Positions 52,627 to 64,000 of a stretch of 64,000 bases of DNA are shown piece by piece. Below the pieces are notes generated by a model. That model was not told where the DNA came from. It was given only the letters and a program-made list of their open reading frames with translations, and did not search any database. Positions within the stretch are counted from its first letter, which is position 1, and each line of letters begins with the position of its first letter. This DNA comes from Ficedula albicollis. Taxonomy: Eukaryota; Chordata; Aves; Passeriformes; Muscicapidae. The stretch is from assembly GCF_000247815.1 (NCBI RefSeq), contig NC_021672.1, forward strand, positions 71,527,437-71,591,436, written 5' to 3'. The position numbers and the translations under genes are program-made.

Positions 52627-53525
52627 GTCATGGAAATTTACTTCTCCTTTCAGTGTAGCAAGATATAAGCAAATAATTAGGTTTTTAATGTTTGGTAGAG
52701 CCACACAGAAAAATAATATTCGTAAATATCCCAGCACCAAAATCAAATGGAACCCACTTAATTACTAACAAGCAAACAATGATTCTTCCTCCTTAAAATA
52801 CCCAAACACGCTCATAATTAGCTAATTAAACCACCACATAAATGATTATTCAATATAAACGAGCGACAGAGAGGCGGGCAGAGGAGGAAAAGCAGTGAAA
52901 TCATTATCCACAGACACATTTCCTTCTCCAAGGAAGCCAGTGAATGGTTACAGGAGAGAGATGATGAGTGGGAAATGATAGGAAGAGCAACAATAATTAA
53001 CTTGCCAATATCTGCAGCTTGAAGCCAGCCAGTGTGTTTGTTTTGCCCAGAGATAAGCACATGTGAGAGGATGCTCACCTGTTTCTCAGCACTTTTTTCC
53101 ATTTTCTGCAGTAGAGGAGTTGCCCTAATTCAGTGCTGCTCAATGTGTAAATCACCTCTGTGCCTGATCAGCCTTTGCTCATGGTGGCCCAGGATAAAAG
53201 AAATACCCAGATTTCCCCTTATTCCCTTATTGCAACTTGAGAAATCTGAGAGGTTACAAAAGATCTGAATGTTTTGGTTAGAGAGGCCAATTAGAGAACT
53301 AGAATTTGATGTCTCTCCTGCAAATTGGCAAGAATTGGATTTTTAAGAGAAAGGTCCTCTCTCCTTGGTGATAGGGTGTCAGTGCTGAGTTTTTAATGAC
53401 ACTGCTGCCAGCATCCATGCAGACCAGCAAACTCCACTGTATAATTTCATGTAGACAAGTTCATTCAGGTAATGTTGACAGACCCGAACAAAAGTGTTTT
53501 GTAAGGAGCCCCATTTGCTTAAAAA
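52627..53525. other. Unique sequence with homeodomain-type palindrome
   Basis: At 52815-52828 taattagctaatta is a perfect 14-bp palindrome made of two TAATTA homeodomain cores. Neighbouring sequence holds more such cores and shows no repeat character, so an enhancer is possible but unproven. No gene recognised. Confidence 0.35.
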
Positions 53526-53548
53526 GTAAATAAATAAATAAATAAAAT
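53526..53548. repeat. (TAAA)n microsatellite
   Basis: Five to six units of taaa adjoin the 3' end of the minus-strand CR1 that starts at 53550. Confidence 0.9.
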
Positions 53549-53549
53549 T

Positions 53550-53870
53550 ATAGAATCATGGAATGGTTTTGTTGCAAGTGACCTTAAAGATCATCTAGTT
53601 TAAACACCCCCAGCATGGGCAGGGAAAATTCCTGCTAGGCTGGACTGTTCAGAGCCCCATCCAGGCTGCACTTGGACACTTCCAAGGATGGGGCATGCAC
53701 AGTTCCTCTAGGAAATCTGTCTCACCACCCACACAGTAAAGAATCTGTTCAAATATCTAATCTAAACCTGCCCTCTTTCAGTTTAAAGCCATGGACACTT
53801 GTCCTGTCTCTACATGCTCTTGTAAAGAGAACCTCTCCAGTGCTCTTGAAGACCCCTGTTGTGTAGGCTG
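53550..53870 (-). mobile_element. CR1 LINE 3' end
   Basis: In reverse orientation this is a classic CR1 3' region: tagaatcatggaatggtttt at its terminus, then gaccttaaagatcatctagt, ccatccaggctgcacttgga, cacagtaaagaatctgttc and gtttaaagccatggacact. It is 5'-truncated at about 320 bp and only moderately diverged, younger than the L3-like copies. No coding capacity remains. Confidence 0.95.
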
Positions 53871-54636
53871 AATTTGTATTTCCAAATGCATAATTGGCAT
53901 TCCTTAATTTCTGCATCTTTTCAGGGTTTCCCTTGTCACTCTTGTGCCTGGAGCTTCAAGGCAGTAGAGTTCCTCTTTTCCTGCAGGGATCAAGTGGAGG
54001 GGATTTCAGGGTCTTCCCTCAATAATCTGCCCCACACAGCAAATATCCTACATAGATATTCTGGTTATTTGATGTTTAGGTTATTTTTTGCCTTTTTTTT
54101 TTTCTTTTTTTTTTTTGCTTGAATAACAGTTAAAAAGCAGCAAGACTAAAAAGGCTATTTAACCAGGGAAAGAAAAAAAAAAATGGAAATGCTGTTCAAC
54201 AGGATGAAAAATGAAGTTGCCTACTGGATTATGGAGACAAATGTCCTTTAGTAATTGTATGAGTCAGATTAATTCTTTTCCAATGTTGTAAATCAGTATG
54301 CTTAAATCCTTTTTTACTTTAGCAGATTGGCAGACAACACAGATCTGTTGGTTTTCTTTCCTCCTTTGTACCTAAACAATTTTTATAAGGATCTTTTGTA
54401 CCTTGGTATTGGAGACACTGTTTTTACAAACACTTGTGATGTAATAAAGTGGTAACACTTCTGAACAAGCATTGCAGAGCTGAGGTATGAGTTTTGTGCC
54501 CTTCAGATTCTGTTTTCAGGGAGAATTGTGTGCAGTGTTGGGGGTCTAGATAACTTGAACTGGGCAGTAAATTGAAGTGATATCTTAATTGCTGCATTTT
54601 GGCTTTTCTGCCATGTCACTGAGATGTTTGTGCTGT
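53871..54636. other. Unique non-coding sequence
   Basis: No gene or repeat family recognised; one T-rich tract near 54093-54117. Confidence 0.55.
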
Positions 54637-55021
54637 TGGGAGGTTTTGTTCAGAGGTAACTTTAACTTAACAAGGAAACTGCTGAGTGGCTAAGGGTGAA
54701 AAAAGAGTAAAAACAGGAATAAAGTCTTGGGAGATGCTTTGATACAGACAGGGAGCCCAGAATTTGGATGGATGGCTTTTAAAATATTGGCTCTAATTCA
54801 CTGCTGTGCCCTTTGCAGGACTAACAAAAGCATGGAGAACGTGGCTGTGGGATTTTGGGGTTTTCTTTTGACCATAATGCAGGTTAGAAGTTTAGCAGAT
54901 CTTGCTTCCAAAGGTCTGGACCAACAGCTGGGAATTTTTGTTCAGAGGCTACTTAACAAGAAAACTGCTGAGTGGCTAAAAGGATAAAAAAAAGAGGAAA
55001 AACAGAAATGCAGGCTAGGGA
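54637..55021. repeat. Diverged direct repeat about 291 bp apart
   Basis: The segment at 54637-54735 (ttttgttcagagg, then ctgctgagtggctaa) recurs in altered form at 54928-55021, with substitutions and a 5-bp or longer indel. It is clearly older than the other duplications here. Confidence 0.7.
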
Positions 55022-58000
55022 GAAGGACTAGACATGAGGGATCCCTGCAGGATTGATCAGTCCTGCCCAGAGCACCCAGCAAGAAGCAGCTTTTGGTGCT
55101 GTCTTGTTGGAATTTCTCTTGCCTCATTGTCAGCAGTTTTTCTTGTAAGCTTCCATTAAAGAAAAACCAGCCTAGGGATTAAAAACATTGTTAGTTGGGT
55201 TGCTTGCAGTGTTTTATCAGGAGCTTGGGAGCTCTGTCAGAGTGTGACAGAAGGAAAAAAGGAATGTATCTAAATAGGGGTGATAAAGTGGGATGAAAAT
55301 GGGAGAAGTCACAGGTGGGAGGACAAGAGACAAAAGCCATCAAGTGCAAGGCAGAAAAACAAAGGGGAGTCGAAGTAACAAGCAATTAGTTTGCAAAGCA
55401 GTTCCCAAGCTGAGCTCTGTTCCTGTGCTTGCTGCAGTGCTCCGTGTTGTCTTGTACCCACAGTGAGGATCCCTGGAGACAGCAAAGACCTCCCTGAAAC
55501 AGGAACCTGTCCCGTGTGCATTGCAGAATGGCATTGCCCCCTCTCCTGCAAACCTGCCCTGGCTCAGTCCCTGTGGTAAATTGCCTTCAGCCCTTTCAAA
55601 ACCACCTTCATCTGTCAAGAGCCTCCAGGAGAAGCTGGCCAAATAGAATTTTTTTATTATTATAATTTTGCATTTAATTTATTCTTTTCCTAAGTATTCT
55701 GAGTTCAAATATCCTTGCTTATATCGAGCATATCTCATTTCTGTTCCCTTCTTCCATCTTGTCTATGCAGCTTTGTTATTCTGGGTAAGCTTCACAGCCA
55801 AGGTATCTTTTCTAGTTATTGTTTTTACTCATAAAAAGAGGATAATCACACTCTGTTTTCACCATGGCCCACCACTGGACATGGTGCTGTGATTCTCTGT
55901 TTCACCTGGACACAGCTTGGCTTCTTTCTGTCTGCTCTTTTTAAAGCTGTCTGATGTGCTGATTGAGAGCTAAATGCTGCAATGAGAGAGGGAGAGGAGA
56001 AAAAAATTTTTTTTTGTATATATATATAAGGATGTGCTTTTCCTTTCCTTAAGTGATTAGAGGCAGATGCCAAAACTTCAAAATAGGCAGCAAGAGCTAT
56101 TATTTGGTGCAGAGATGTCTTTCCTCATATACTGAAGGAGTTTTAGGGGAATTTGGGAGTTAAGTATTTATGAGGAAAATGTGAGGTGTGGAAAAGTTGG
56201 CTGCTTTTAGGGTAAAACCAGACATTTACCATGAAAAGAAAGGTACCTTGAGCTTAAATTGATATAGTTGAGAGAAGACCTACAAGTGGCCCCCCCCAAA
56301 AAAAAAAAAAAATTCTTTCTTCCCATGCCCTGGAAGTCTGTTTCTCATCGTGCTTTGGTTTATCTTTTCTTTCTCCCTCTTTATTTGCCTGTATCATTTT
56401 TGTTTATCATTCTCTGCCCATTCTAGTTTTAGCATCCCAAGTTAACACAGCACAATGTAAATATCATGCACAAGTCTCTTACCTAGTAAACAAGTGTACA
56501 TGTTAGATATTAGAACATGATTAAGCAACTCTGAACACATCCTGTGTCCTAGATCCTGTATGACTCATATGTCATGGCAGTTAATCAGCTCTAATTGAGT
56601 AAAGCAGGAAAAAAGGATAAAAACCAAAAAAAAAAAGAGGGGGCTTGCTTGATTTTTGGTTTTCTTCTTTTTTTAAATAGTACAGGAATCCTTTTCCATT
56701 AATAAAAGAGAGGAGATTTTTGTGCTGCCTGCATTTAAAGATCTGGGAATGCTCTGTGTGCTCCTTGGGGCTAGATTGGGAGTATACAGAGGGATTAAGC
56801 AACTCTCCACAGGAATGCAGGCATGCTGAGCAGAGATACAGATTTTAAATGAGGCAAAGCCACTGAAGAGCTCAGGGTACAAAGTAAAGAAAGCCTCACC
56901 AGTCAAATAAAAAGTGCAGAACATGGGAATTTCTCTAATCGAGGTAGACCTTATTTATCTAGCAGAAATGAGTCAAAACAGGGAGTGACACTTCTAATTC
57001 ATGAGGGGGAAGCTGTTGGGATGTTAATATCACAGCATATTAAATTGTTCTGAAAGGAAAGTTTCCTAAGGAGAGTTGGGATTTTGGGTTGCAGAGCAAT
57101 ACAGATGATGCAGTTTTCAGAGGTGGGAAAATTCAGAGGCTAGATATAAGAGAGAAATATATCCATTAAAATATGTTGATGCTCATAAGCTTGCATACAA
57201 GGGCAGCACTTCTTTTTTTTCCTACTAAATGGCCTGATTTTCAAAGAGAGAAAATAAAAAATTAATTATACCTGTTATTCTTTTTTACCTAAACGCCAGC
57301 ATTTCTTAAACAGTTAAGAAGAACTGCTAAAGCTGCAGTGTTTCTCTCAGAAATTACTGCCTGGTAAAATGCAAGCTCATAAAAAATTATTTTTAAATAA
57401 TTTTTTTGTAAAGCCCCTCTTGGGAGAGCAGAGAGTCCTGATGGAGGGAATGGTATTGTGGGCACAGCTGGGGATGGAACAAGCACATCCCTTCTCCTGG
57501 GGCTCCACATCCCTGCATTACTCTGTCCCATTCCTGGGGAGTTCATCCTGTCAGGTGCTGTTTAAATCACAATTTTGTGAGGGATTTTGGTCCTGCAGAG
57601 AAAAGAAAGGATGGCAGCTGAGAGGAGGAGCAGCAGGTTGGTGCACAGGGTGTAACTCAGTTCATTGGGGTGCTGGCAGCTGGTCCAAGTCAGGGCTTAT
57701 AAAGAGCAGGAGAATTGTGTTGTGCAGATAAATATTGCAACTTCATCTCTGGTGAATTCCTCATGCTGTGATGCACCATATCCTCCCTGTAAGTGTGTCA
57801 CAGCAAAAGGCTGCTGAACAGTTTTGGATAACTTGTGGTTCAGACAATTTCCTGCTGAAAGAGAATTTTGGTACTTCTGGTCCCCATTGGCACTGCAGTT
57901 GAATTTGTGTTGTGCCATTTTGATGTTACAGTGCAAATGGCACCAAATAATAGGTGTGTTCCTAGGGCACTATGTGTTAATTTGAAAAAGTGAACCAAAA

Positions 58001-58728
58001 AAAAATCCTTCTGGATAAAGAAGTTTCTTTGGCATCTTCTAAACATTGCCTGATTTGTACACCATATCTATGGTTTGGAATAGCAAAGCATCCTCCTCTC
58101 CTGACTTTCTCATGAGGTGGAAATCAGGTAGGGCCAATTTTCAAACTTTTCTCTCAGTTTCAAACAGCTTTAGTTTTGGAGATGGAGATCCAGAAGTCTG
58201 CCCTTTCAGCTGAGCCTCTGGAATTGTCTGTATACAAAAAGAAAAGTGGAGTGCAAAACAAAGCAACCAAAAAGACAAGAGGTTAGAGAGATGGCAGAAA
58301 CTTGGGGCAGGAGGTGGAGTCTAAGCAGCAAAGAGGGGCAGAGACAGCAACATCTCAGCTTTCATCCACCAGGAATTAATCAGATTTCTAAACATTTAGA
58401 CAAGGTCTTTGCATGCTTGTCAGAGGTTTGTCTGCTGTAAATTGCCATTAGCTTGTTAGCTGGTTAAATCAGTCAAGTCACTGTGCCAAGCTCCTATCCC
58501 TAGAGGCATCATCACTCCAATTAGTCAACAAACCACTTGGTGTCTCTGGGAAAAAAAAAAAAAAAAAAGGAGTAAAATCAGGCTGTCATTATCCTAAAAT
58601 GGGTACTTACAAATTGTAAGACCTCCAATCTTCAAATACCTTCATGCTATGTATTTCTCAATTTTCCCAATTGTGAAATAGAGACGGTTTCTCTTCTGCC
58701 CATGGGGTGTGGTTTATATTTTAATTCA
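55022..58728. other. Unique non-coding sequence
   Basis: No gene recognised. A C8-A15 run lies at about 56290-56311. A 26-nt AT palindrome (12-bp arms, 2-nt centre) is at 57381-57406, and an 18-nt A run is near 58551-58568. Confidence 0.5.
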
Positions 58729-58890
58729 TTCATTACTGTCTGTGGAGTCCTATTGCAACCTTCATTACTGTCTGTGGAGTCCTATTACAACCTTTGGATG
58801 AAGGAGACTGTATTTATTCAGGCTTGAAGACTTCACTGACCTTGGATGAAGGAGACTGTATTTATTCAGGCTTTGAAGACTTCTCTGACA
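58729..58890. repeat. Compound AABB tandem duplication, 32-bp then 48-bp units
   Basis: Unit A starts ttcattactgtctg at 58729 and recurs at 58761, with one substitution. Unit B starts ttggatgaaggag at 58794, one base after A ends, and recurs at 58842, with a one-base indel and one or two substitutions. Confidence 0.93.
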
Positions 58891-59660
58891 TATGGAAATC
58901 AGCAGGTTCAGTGGCCTAAGCCAAATTCTGAGTCTTTCTCTGCTGCTTGTAACAAGGAAACTCCAGCATTGCTCCAGAGACATGAGGAGTTCAGCAATCC
59001 ATTAATCCCCACGTTTCTCTAAGTCTAGGATTAATTACAAATATGCTCAGCAAATCTCAGATTTCTGCTGCAAGGGCTCTGTGGACCCAAGGCAAAAGAA
59101 ATCAAAAGAAGACTAAACATTCACAAGGTCGTGTTCCTGAATGCCCTTCAGAACCAGATCCAGTGAGGAAGAGAAACTCCTGTCATAAATCACCAGCCTA
59201 GATGAGACTCAGGCAGAATGATGCTGCTTGAGAGTTCTTTCAGGGAGGGGAAAATCCCTGCTCTTAACCTGGGCTCTGCAGCATAATCTTTGAAAACCCT
59301 GAAACTGCAACACAAGAACAGAAAAACTTCCTCCATCCCAGTGCAATTGCAGTGACATTTCCAAACTGATCAGCCCTGGGGAGAAGCCTGAATTCTGTTT
59401 CACCCAGGAGAGATACTGAGCTCCTTTTTCAAATGATGACACATGGAGGCATTCCTTGAAATCCCAAATGACTAATAGATTTCTTGCCTAGATCTGCCTT
59501 AGCTGCATGGGTGTCAGAAGCATTTTGAAAGGCTTTTCACTAGTGAATAGAGAAGGACTGTCCCCTGGAGTCTTTCTGTGCTAACCCAACAGACAGCTGC
59601 CTCCTCAGTGAGAAAAATCTGGCTGCATCTTGAGGCCATGGACATCTATTAGAGCCTCAG
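58891..59660. other. Unique non-coding sequence
   Basis: No gene or repeat family recognised. Confidence 0.55.
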
Positions 59661-60215
59661 GAATAGAAAAGTTAGGGCTGGAAGATACCCTGGTAGGTCA
59701 TTTAGTCATCCTACCCCAGGATGACTTAACCTCTAGGGATTTAAAGTAACTTCCCAGTAAATATGCTCTGTCACAGCTCTCTGACCATTACTCCCATCCC
59801 ATGTAAAGGTTTCCTTAAAGTCCATCCTGAACCTTTATGCCACTGTAAAGCCATTACTTCCTGCCATATCCAAAGTGAATTATTCACCTCTCTGCAGCAG
59901 TCTAGAGCCTTGTCTTGATTTCTCTTCTCTGTGCTTTTCCTCTCAGGAAATTTTTGTCCCCTTCAGGAGATCCCTGTTGATCTCTCTTGGAAGACTCCAT
60001 CCATGCAACCTTTCATTCACAGAATTTCAGCCAAGCTTTCACCCCAGCTGTGTGGAGCAGGAGGAATTTTTCTTGCACTTTGTGGCTCATGCATTTGTTT
60101 ACACCACATCCTAGTGTGATGTTTGCTTTTTTTTTTGTTTTGCAATAGCCTGGCATTGAGTCACATTCAGTGTGATTGACTCCATGAGCCCTGCAACCTT
60201 CCCTGAAGATCTAAA
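59661..60215 (-). mobile_element. Old CR1 LINE, 3' part
   Basis: In reverse orientation, gttagggctggaagataccc and ggtcatttagtcatcctacc are the 3' end. ccttaaagtccatcctgaac and taaagccattacttcctgcc follow, and further right ttgcaatagcctggcattga and gtgattgactccatgag match a more upstream CR1 part. It is well diverged and has no intact frame. Confidence 0.75.
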
Positions 60216-62513
60216 GCACTTACATGATGAGACAAACTTATCCTTTCAGTCTGGCAGTCTCTTCCTTTCAGGCAGCTCCAGAAGACTTGTGGGATAATTC
60301 AGCCCTATTAGTTTCAGATCTGGCAAGCTGTACAAGAGATTTCACTGTCAGTTCCCATTCCTGTGTAGCAGCCCAGCTAACTATGATATAGTGCAGTGAA
60401 TCTAACAGCACTGGTTCTTGGCAATTGGACTTTTCATGAAGGGAATGATTGCAGAAGGGAAGCTAATTAAAATTTTTTAAATTCCCTTAATTATTTTTAT
60501 TTTATTTTATGGCATTCGCCATAGGCCGGTGGTTTCACAGTCCTCATTGCTTATGTTTTTATTTTAATCTCCTTGTGAGAACAAATTTGGTTTGAAATAA
60601 AGTGGGGTGAGTCAGCATAAGAGAGTGAAACAGAGGATTTTGAAGTGACAGAGTTGTTTGGAATATTTGTGAAAAGTTGCTTGTGGAGTCGTGCTGAGGG
60701 GCTTTAGTCCCTGTTGCATGCTATCCTATTAATGTTTTTCTACATCTTCACGAATCCTGATGGATTTGATAAGGAATAATTTCTTAAGAGAGAAGGAAGT
60801 ATTTTGGAAAATTTCAGTTCAGACCAATTGACTAAAATCCTTCAGCAAAACACAAAAGCGTTTGTGAAAATTGAATAATCGGCTCCTTTTTCATTCATAA
60901 AATATTCTGTGAATGAATTTTAGGTTGCTGTGCTTGTTCTTACAGTCTGTCAGAGGAGAAACTGTGGACTGAGAAATGCTTGTTACCTGCAAAACTGGTT
61001 CCCCTTCTACCTGTGTGTTACTAACAGTACCAAAGACATTCAAAATAGGATGAAGGAGCAATATCAAAATTATTTTTCCATGTCTATGTTTGTTATTTTA
61101 ACACCCTTTTCACTGTTTCGTAAATAATAGCAGCTTATTCCATTTAATTATAGTTTTTAATTAGTTCCCCCATTGAACTCAAACATTAGCACAGCACTGC
61201 CTTAGCTCAGTTTATAGACAGCTAAAAGAAAATAATAAAATCCTCCAAGTCTGTGCAATTTGATTTTGTGTTAGTGTAGAATATTTTTGGTGTTACTAGG
61301 ACAAAGTTTACTGTCCTGTTTTTCTCAGTTCTTGTTTATACAGACTTTCTAGAATTTGGTGGAAATTGCATCCATATAAAGAGTTAATTGAAAATCTTTT
61401 TTCAAAATCAGGTCTTTGTTTCATGAGAAATTTCACCATGTTTGTTAAATTTCTGTTTTTTAATTAATTTTTTTTTTTTTCTGTGCTGGGAGCTGGGTCT
61501 TGGCCAGCAGCAAGGCAAGTGATGGGTTTAGTGTGTTGCAGATCAGTCAGAACAACTGGCCAGGATGAAAAACTTGGAAGGCTTCCATCACAGCAGCCTA
61601 TACCATTAATAGCATTAAAAATAATTTTCAGACAGATCAATATGAATCCTGTTTGCTCCGAGCCTGAGGGTGACTGAAGAGAAGAGGAGCCTTGGGAGCA
61701 GAGGGAGTGAAAACAGAGAGTACAACATCTTATTTTCATCAAGTGAACACAAAATCTTTGAAATTCAATTCCATTGGGCAGGATGTTTGCCAGCCCTGAG
61801 CAGCACTCTGATGTAGAGGAAATCTGGCTGAGATGTTTTCACCAGGATTGCCCCCCCCGAGTGCCATAAGAACTTGACTTAAACGATAAAAGGCAATTCT
61901 GGTTGTGGGTGGGATTTAGATCTCCTTGTTAATTTTTTTTTTTCAGACAGGCCAGCTGAAATCTGATTTTCCCTTTAGACAGGGATCCCACAGCCTGCAA
62001 TAGTTGCAGGAGACAGAATTACCCCTGCAGCCAGGGAATACAGGAAAAGCAAAAAATACACCTTTTTGCAAACCAGACAGAAACTAATCATGCTGAGTTT
62101 AATTAAAGGACGTTATAGGATATTAATAAGATTCTTGACCTCTCATTGTCCAGACTCTAAAATTTTACTTAGTTTTTATTTTAAGTTTATCTGCACAAGA
62201 ATAAATATTGTCTTAAGGGTTTATCACAGTAAAAGAAAATACAGGTACAAGGGATGCCTCTCCTCTCTTCTGGCATGGTAATTAGTGCTCACCACAGTTA
62301 TTTACAGAATTTTCAATTGCAAAAAATGGCATGGGTGCAATATTCATTCTTTATTAGTGTCTGAATTTAATTAGAAATCCTTCTTCCTTGTTTTTAATGA
62401 ATTAAATGCATTTGCATTTACCTATTTCATAGCTGTTTCTCTTTGTTTTCCCAATTTTCATTCCTCCTGGCTTGCCAGTCAGGCAGGTGGAAATCTAGGT
62501 GTTGTCTGAAATA
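60216..62513. other. Unique AT-rich non-coding sequence
   Basis: No gene recognised. A tgagtcagca motif at 60608-60617 fits an AP-1/MAF site; the surrounding unique sequence (60460-60780) could be conserved. Confidence 0.45.
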
Positions 62514-62649
62514 TTCCAGTATTTCAAAACTTGGTTTTGTTGAATATTAGAAGGAAAAATGGGAAGTATTCTAAATGCAATTTCCAGTATTTCAAAACTT
62601 GGTTTTGTTGAATATTAGAAAGAAAAATGGGAAGTATTCTTAATGCAAC
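62514..62649. repeat. Tandem duplication, 68-bp unit, two copies
   Basis: The unit starting ttccagtatttcaaa at 62514 recurs at 62582, with two substitutions (gaagga against gaaaga, ctaaatg against cttaatg). Confidence 0.95.
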
Positions 62650-63001
62650 ATTCCCCTTGTCTGTAAAGGGAAATTCTCAGAGAGCTTCAGAAATAGCAGA
62701 GCTTCATGTTTAAACATTTTTATTGATCAAAAAATGTTTTAACATTCCCAGATCTGTGTGTTTGGCTTGTTTGAAGAAAATTCAAGTATTTTTTTGCTAT
62801 GTGACTTCACATTACTCTGCAGCACTGCTGTGAGCTCCGTGAGGCTGATGGAGGGTCCTGCACTGTCCCCAGCCTGGCTGCTGGCACCTAGCAGGAGTTT
62901 CAGTTTCTCTTTATCCCTACAATACACACACTAGGAGGATGGAGCACACACACTTGTCTTACAAGAAATGAAAATTCCTGCCCTGGTTTCACTTTTTCTT
63001 T

Positions 63002-63003
<2 letters not shown>

Positions 63004-63033
<30 letters not shown>

Positions 63034-63042
63034 CCCCCCCCC

Positions 63043-63082
<40 letters not shown>
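63004..63082. repeat. T30-C17-T32 homopolymer block
   Basis: T30 (63004-63033) is followed by C17 (63034-63050) and T32 (63051-63082). It is the same T-C-T layout as the larger block at 43.9 kb. The 79-nt pure pyrimidine strand could form a triplex. Confidence 0.95.
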
Positions 63083-63083
<1 letters not shown>

Positions 63084-64000
63084 GTTTGCCTAAATTAGCA
63101 AAACCTGCTAAAAACTAAAGCACTTCTTTCACTTCTCCTTGCCCAGAAAGTCTTGCTGCTCTGCACAGCTGCAGCTTTATCTGTTTCAAATGAAATCAAT
63201 TTCTATTCTCTGGGTACTGCACAGGTCACAGTCATGTTTTTAATTGCCAATTAGCCTTCCATTAAGGAAATAAAATGAGTTTTATGTGCTGGTTGTCAGA
63301 GGTTCTTATATCTGCCTCATTTCACGTGTCCTGTCTGCTCAAGCAAAAAGAAACCAAAGAGAAACTTACTCAGGGGTAGTAAACAAAATATGAAAACCTA
63401 AGTCCCAGAAAAGGAAGGATGGAGCCTGACATGAAGAAGCTTCAAGGACTTTTCATTTTTCATCCCCTTCAGTTGTGTTTTTCCTGTCTGCCCTGAGCAC
63501 TGTGAACAGAATGTTAAATATGCCCTTAAGTTGCTCATGGAAGGAAAAGGTCACACACACGTACACACTCCATCTCTCTGTCCCTTTCTCTCTCCCTTTC
63601 ATGCACACACGTTGTGTGTTTGTATGAATGTGTGCAGAGAAACCCCAACCCTAGAAGTTTTGGGCTGTGGGACCAATTTATGTGCTGAGAAATTTTATGT
63701 GCTGAGGGAGAGGTTATAAGTAGCCATAAATTCAATTTATTTATAAAGCATTCCCTGTCAGGCATCACTGCACAAACAATTACCAAAGAATTGTAGTAGA
63801 TTAAAAACATAAATTAGAGCGTCCCAAAATGTGCAAGAGTGATGGGATTAAAATGCATTCGACAGAGATGTTTCAAAAGTGGGATTTGGTGAGGTGTTCT
63901 GGGTGGTCAGACAGAGAAAAGTCTGTGAAAACAGAGCTGCAGGGCCAAATTCTGCAGGGGCTGACTTGCAGCTCCAGCTCTAAGCTCAGTGCTTGAGAGT
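63083..64000. other. Unique non-coding sequence
   Basis: No gene recognised. A short CA-rich patch lies near 63551-63569, and a 17-bp near repeat (tttatgtgctgag) at about 63677-63706. Confidence 0.55.

Overview
The window looks like non-coding vertebrate nuclear DNA, most likely from a bird. I recognise no protein-coding gene, tRNA, rRNA or other known RNA gene. The bird assignment rests on interspersed repeats: 3' ends of CR1 LINEs with their terminal signature (15250-15376, 18815-19492, 42265-42322, 53550-53870), older CR1/L3-type LINE remnants (20350-21960, 44400-44700, 59661-60215), and two degenerate MIR/CORE-type SINEs (27437-27660, 42640-42760). There are no Alu, B1, B2 or L1 elements, and CpG is scarce. 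The open reading frames are short, overlap on both strands and have no recognisable domains. This fits a gene desert or a very long intron.

Layout. 1-13.6 kb is mostly unique AT-rich sequence with nested tandem duplications at 3.2-3.5 kb and 8.6 kb. 13.6-15.2 kb holds a perfect 16-bp inverted repeat inside an exon-like segment, then a pair of RFX-like X-box motifs. 15-22 kb carries three LINE pieces, a T60 run and a compound duplication. 23.5-26.3 kb is a 1,352-bp segment present twice in tandem with no difference seen. 27-40 kb is mostly unique, with one SINE. 40-49 kb is the most rearranged part: a 71-bp triplication, a 287-nt poly-C run inside poly-T, and a 950-bp tract of abutting duplications. 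52-54 kb has a probable solo LTR with a doubled segment and a CR1 end. 54-64 kb has an old CR1, more small duplications and a T30-C17-T32 run.

The main unexplained signal is about 15 local direct duplications, mostly with units of 32-117 bp, two copies and high identity. At three places different duplicated segments abut directly, giving an AABB order (16462-16736, 47577-48525, 58729-58890). This could be a real mutational process, such as repeated backward template switching, or an assembly artefact in which two haplotypes were interleaved. The sequence alone cannot decide; raw long reads would. No multi-gene system is visible.
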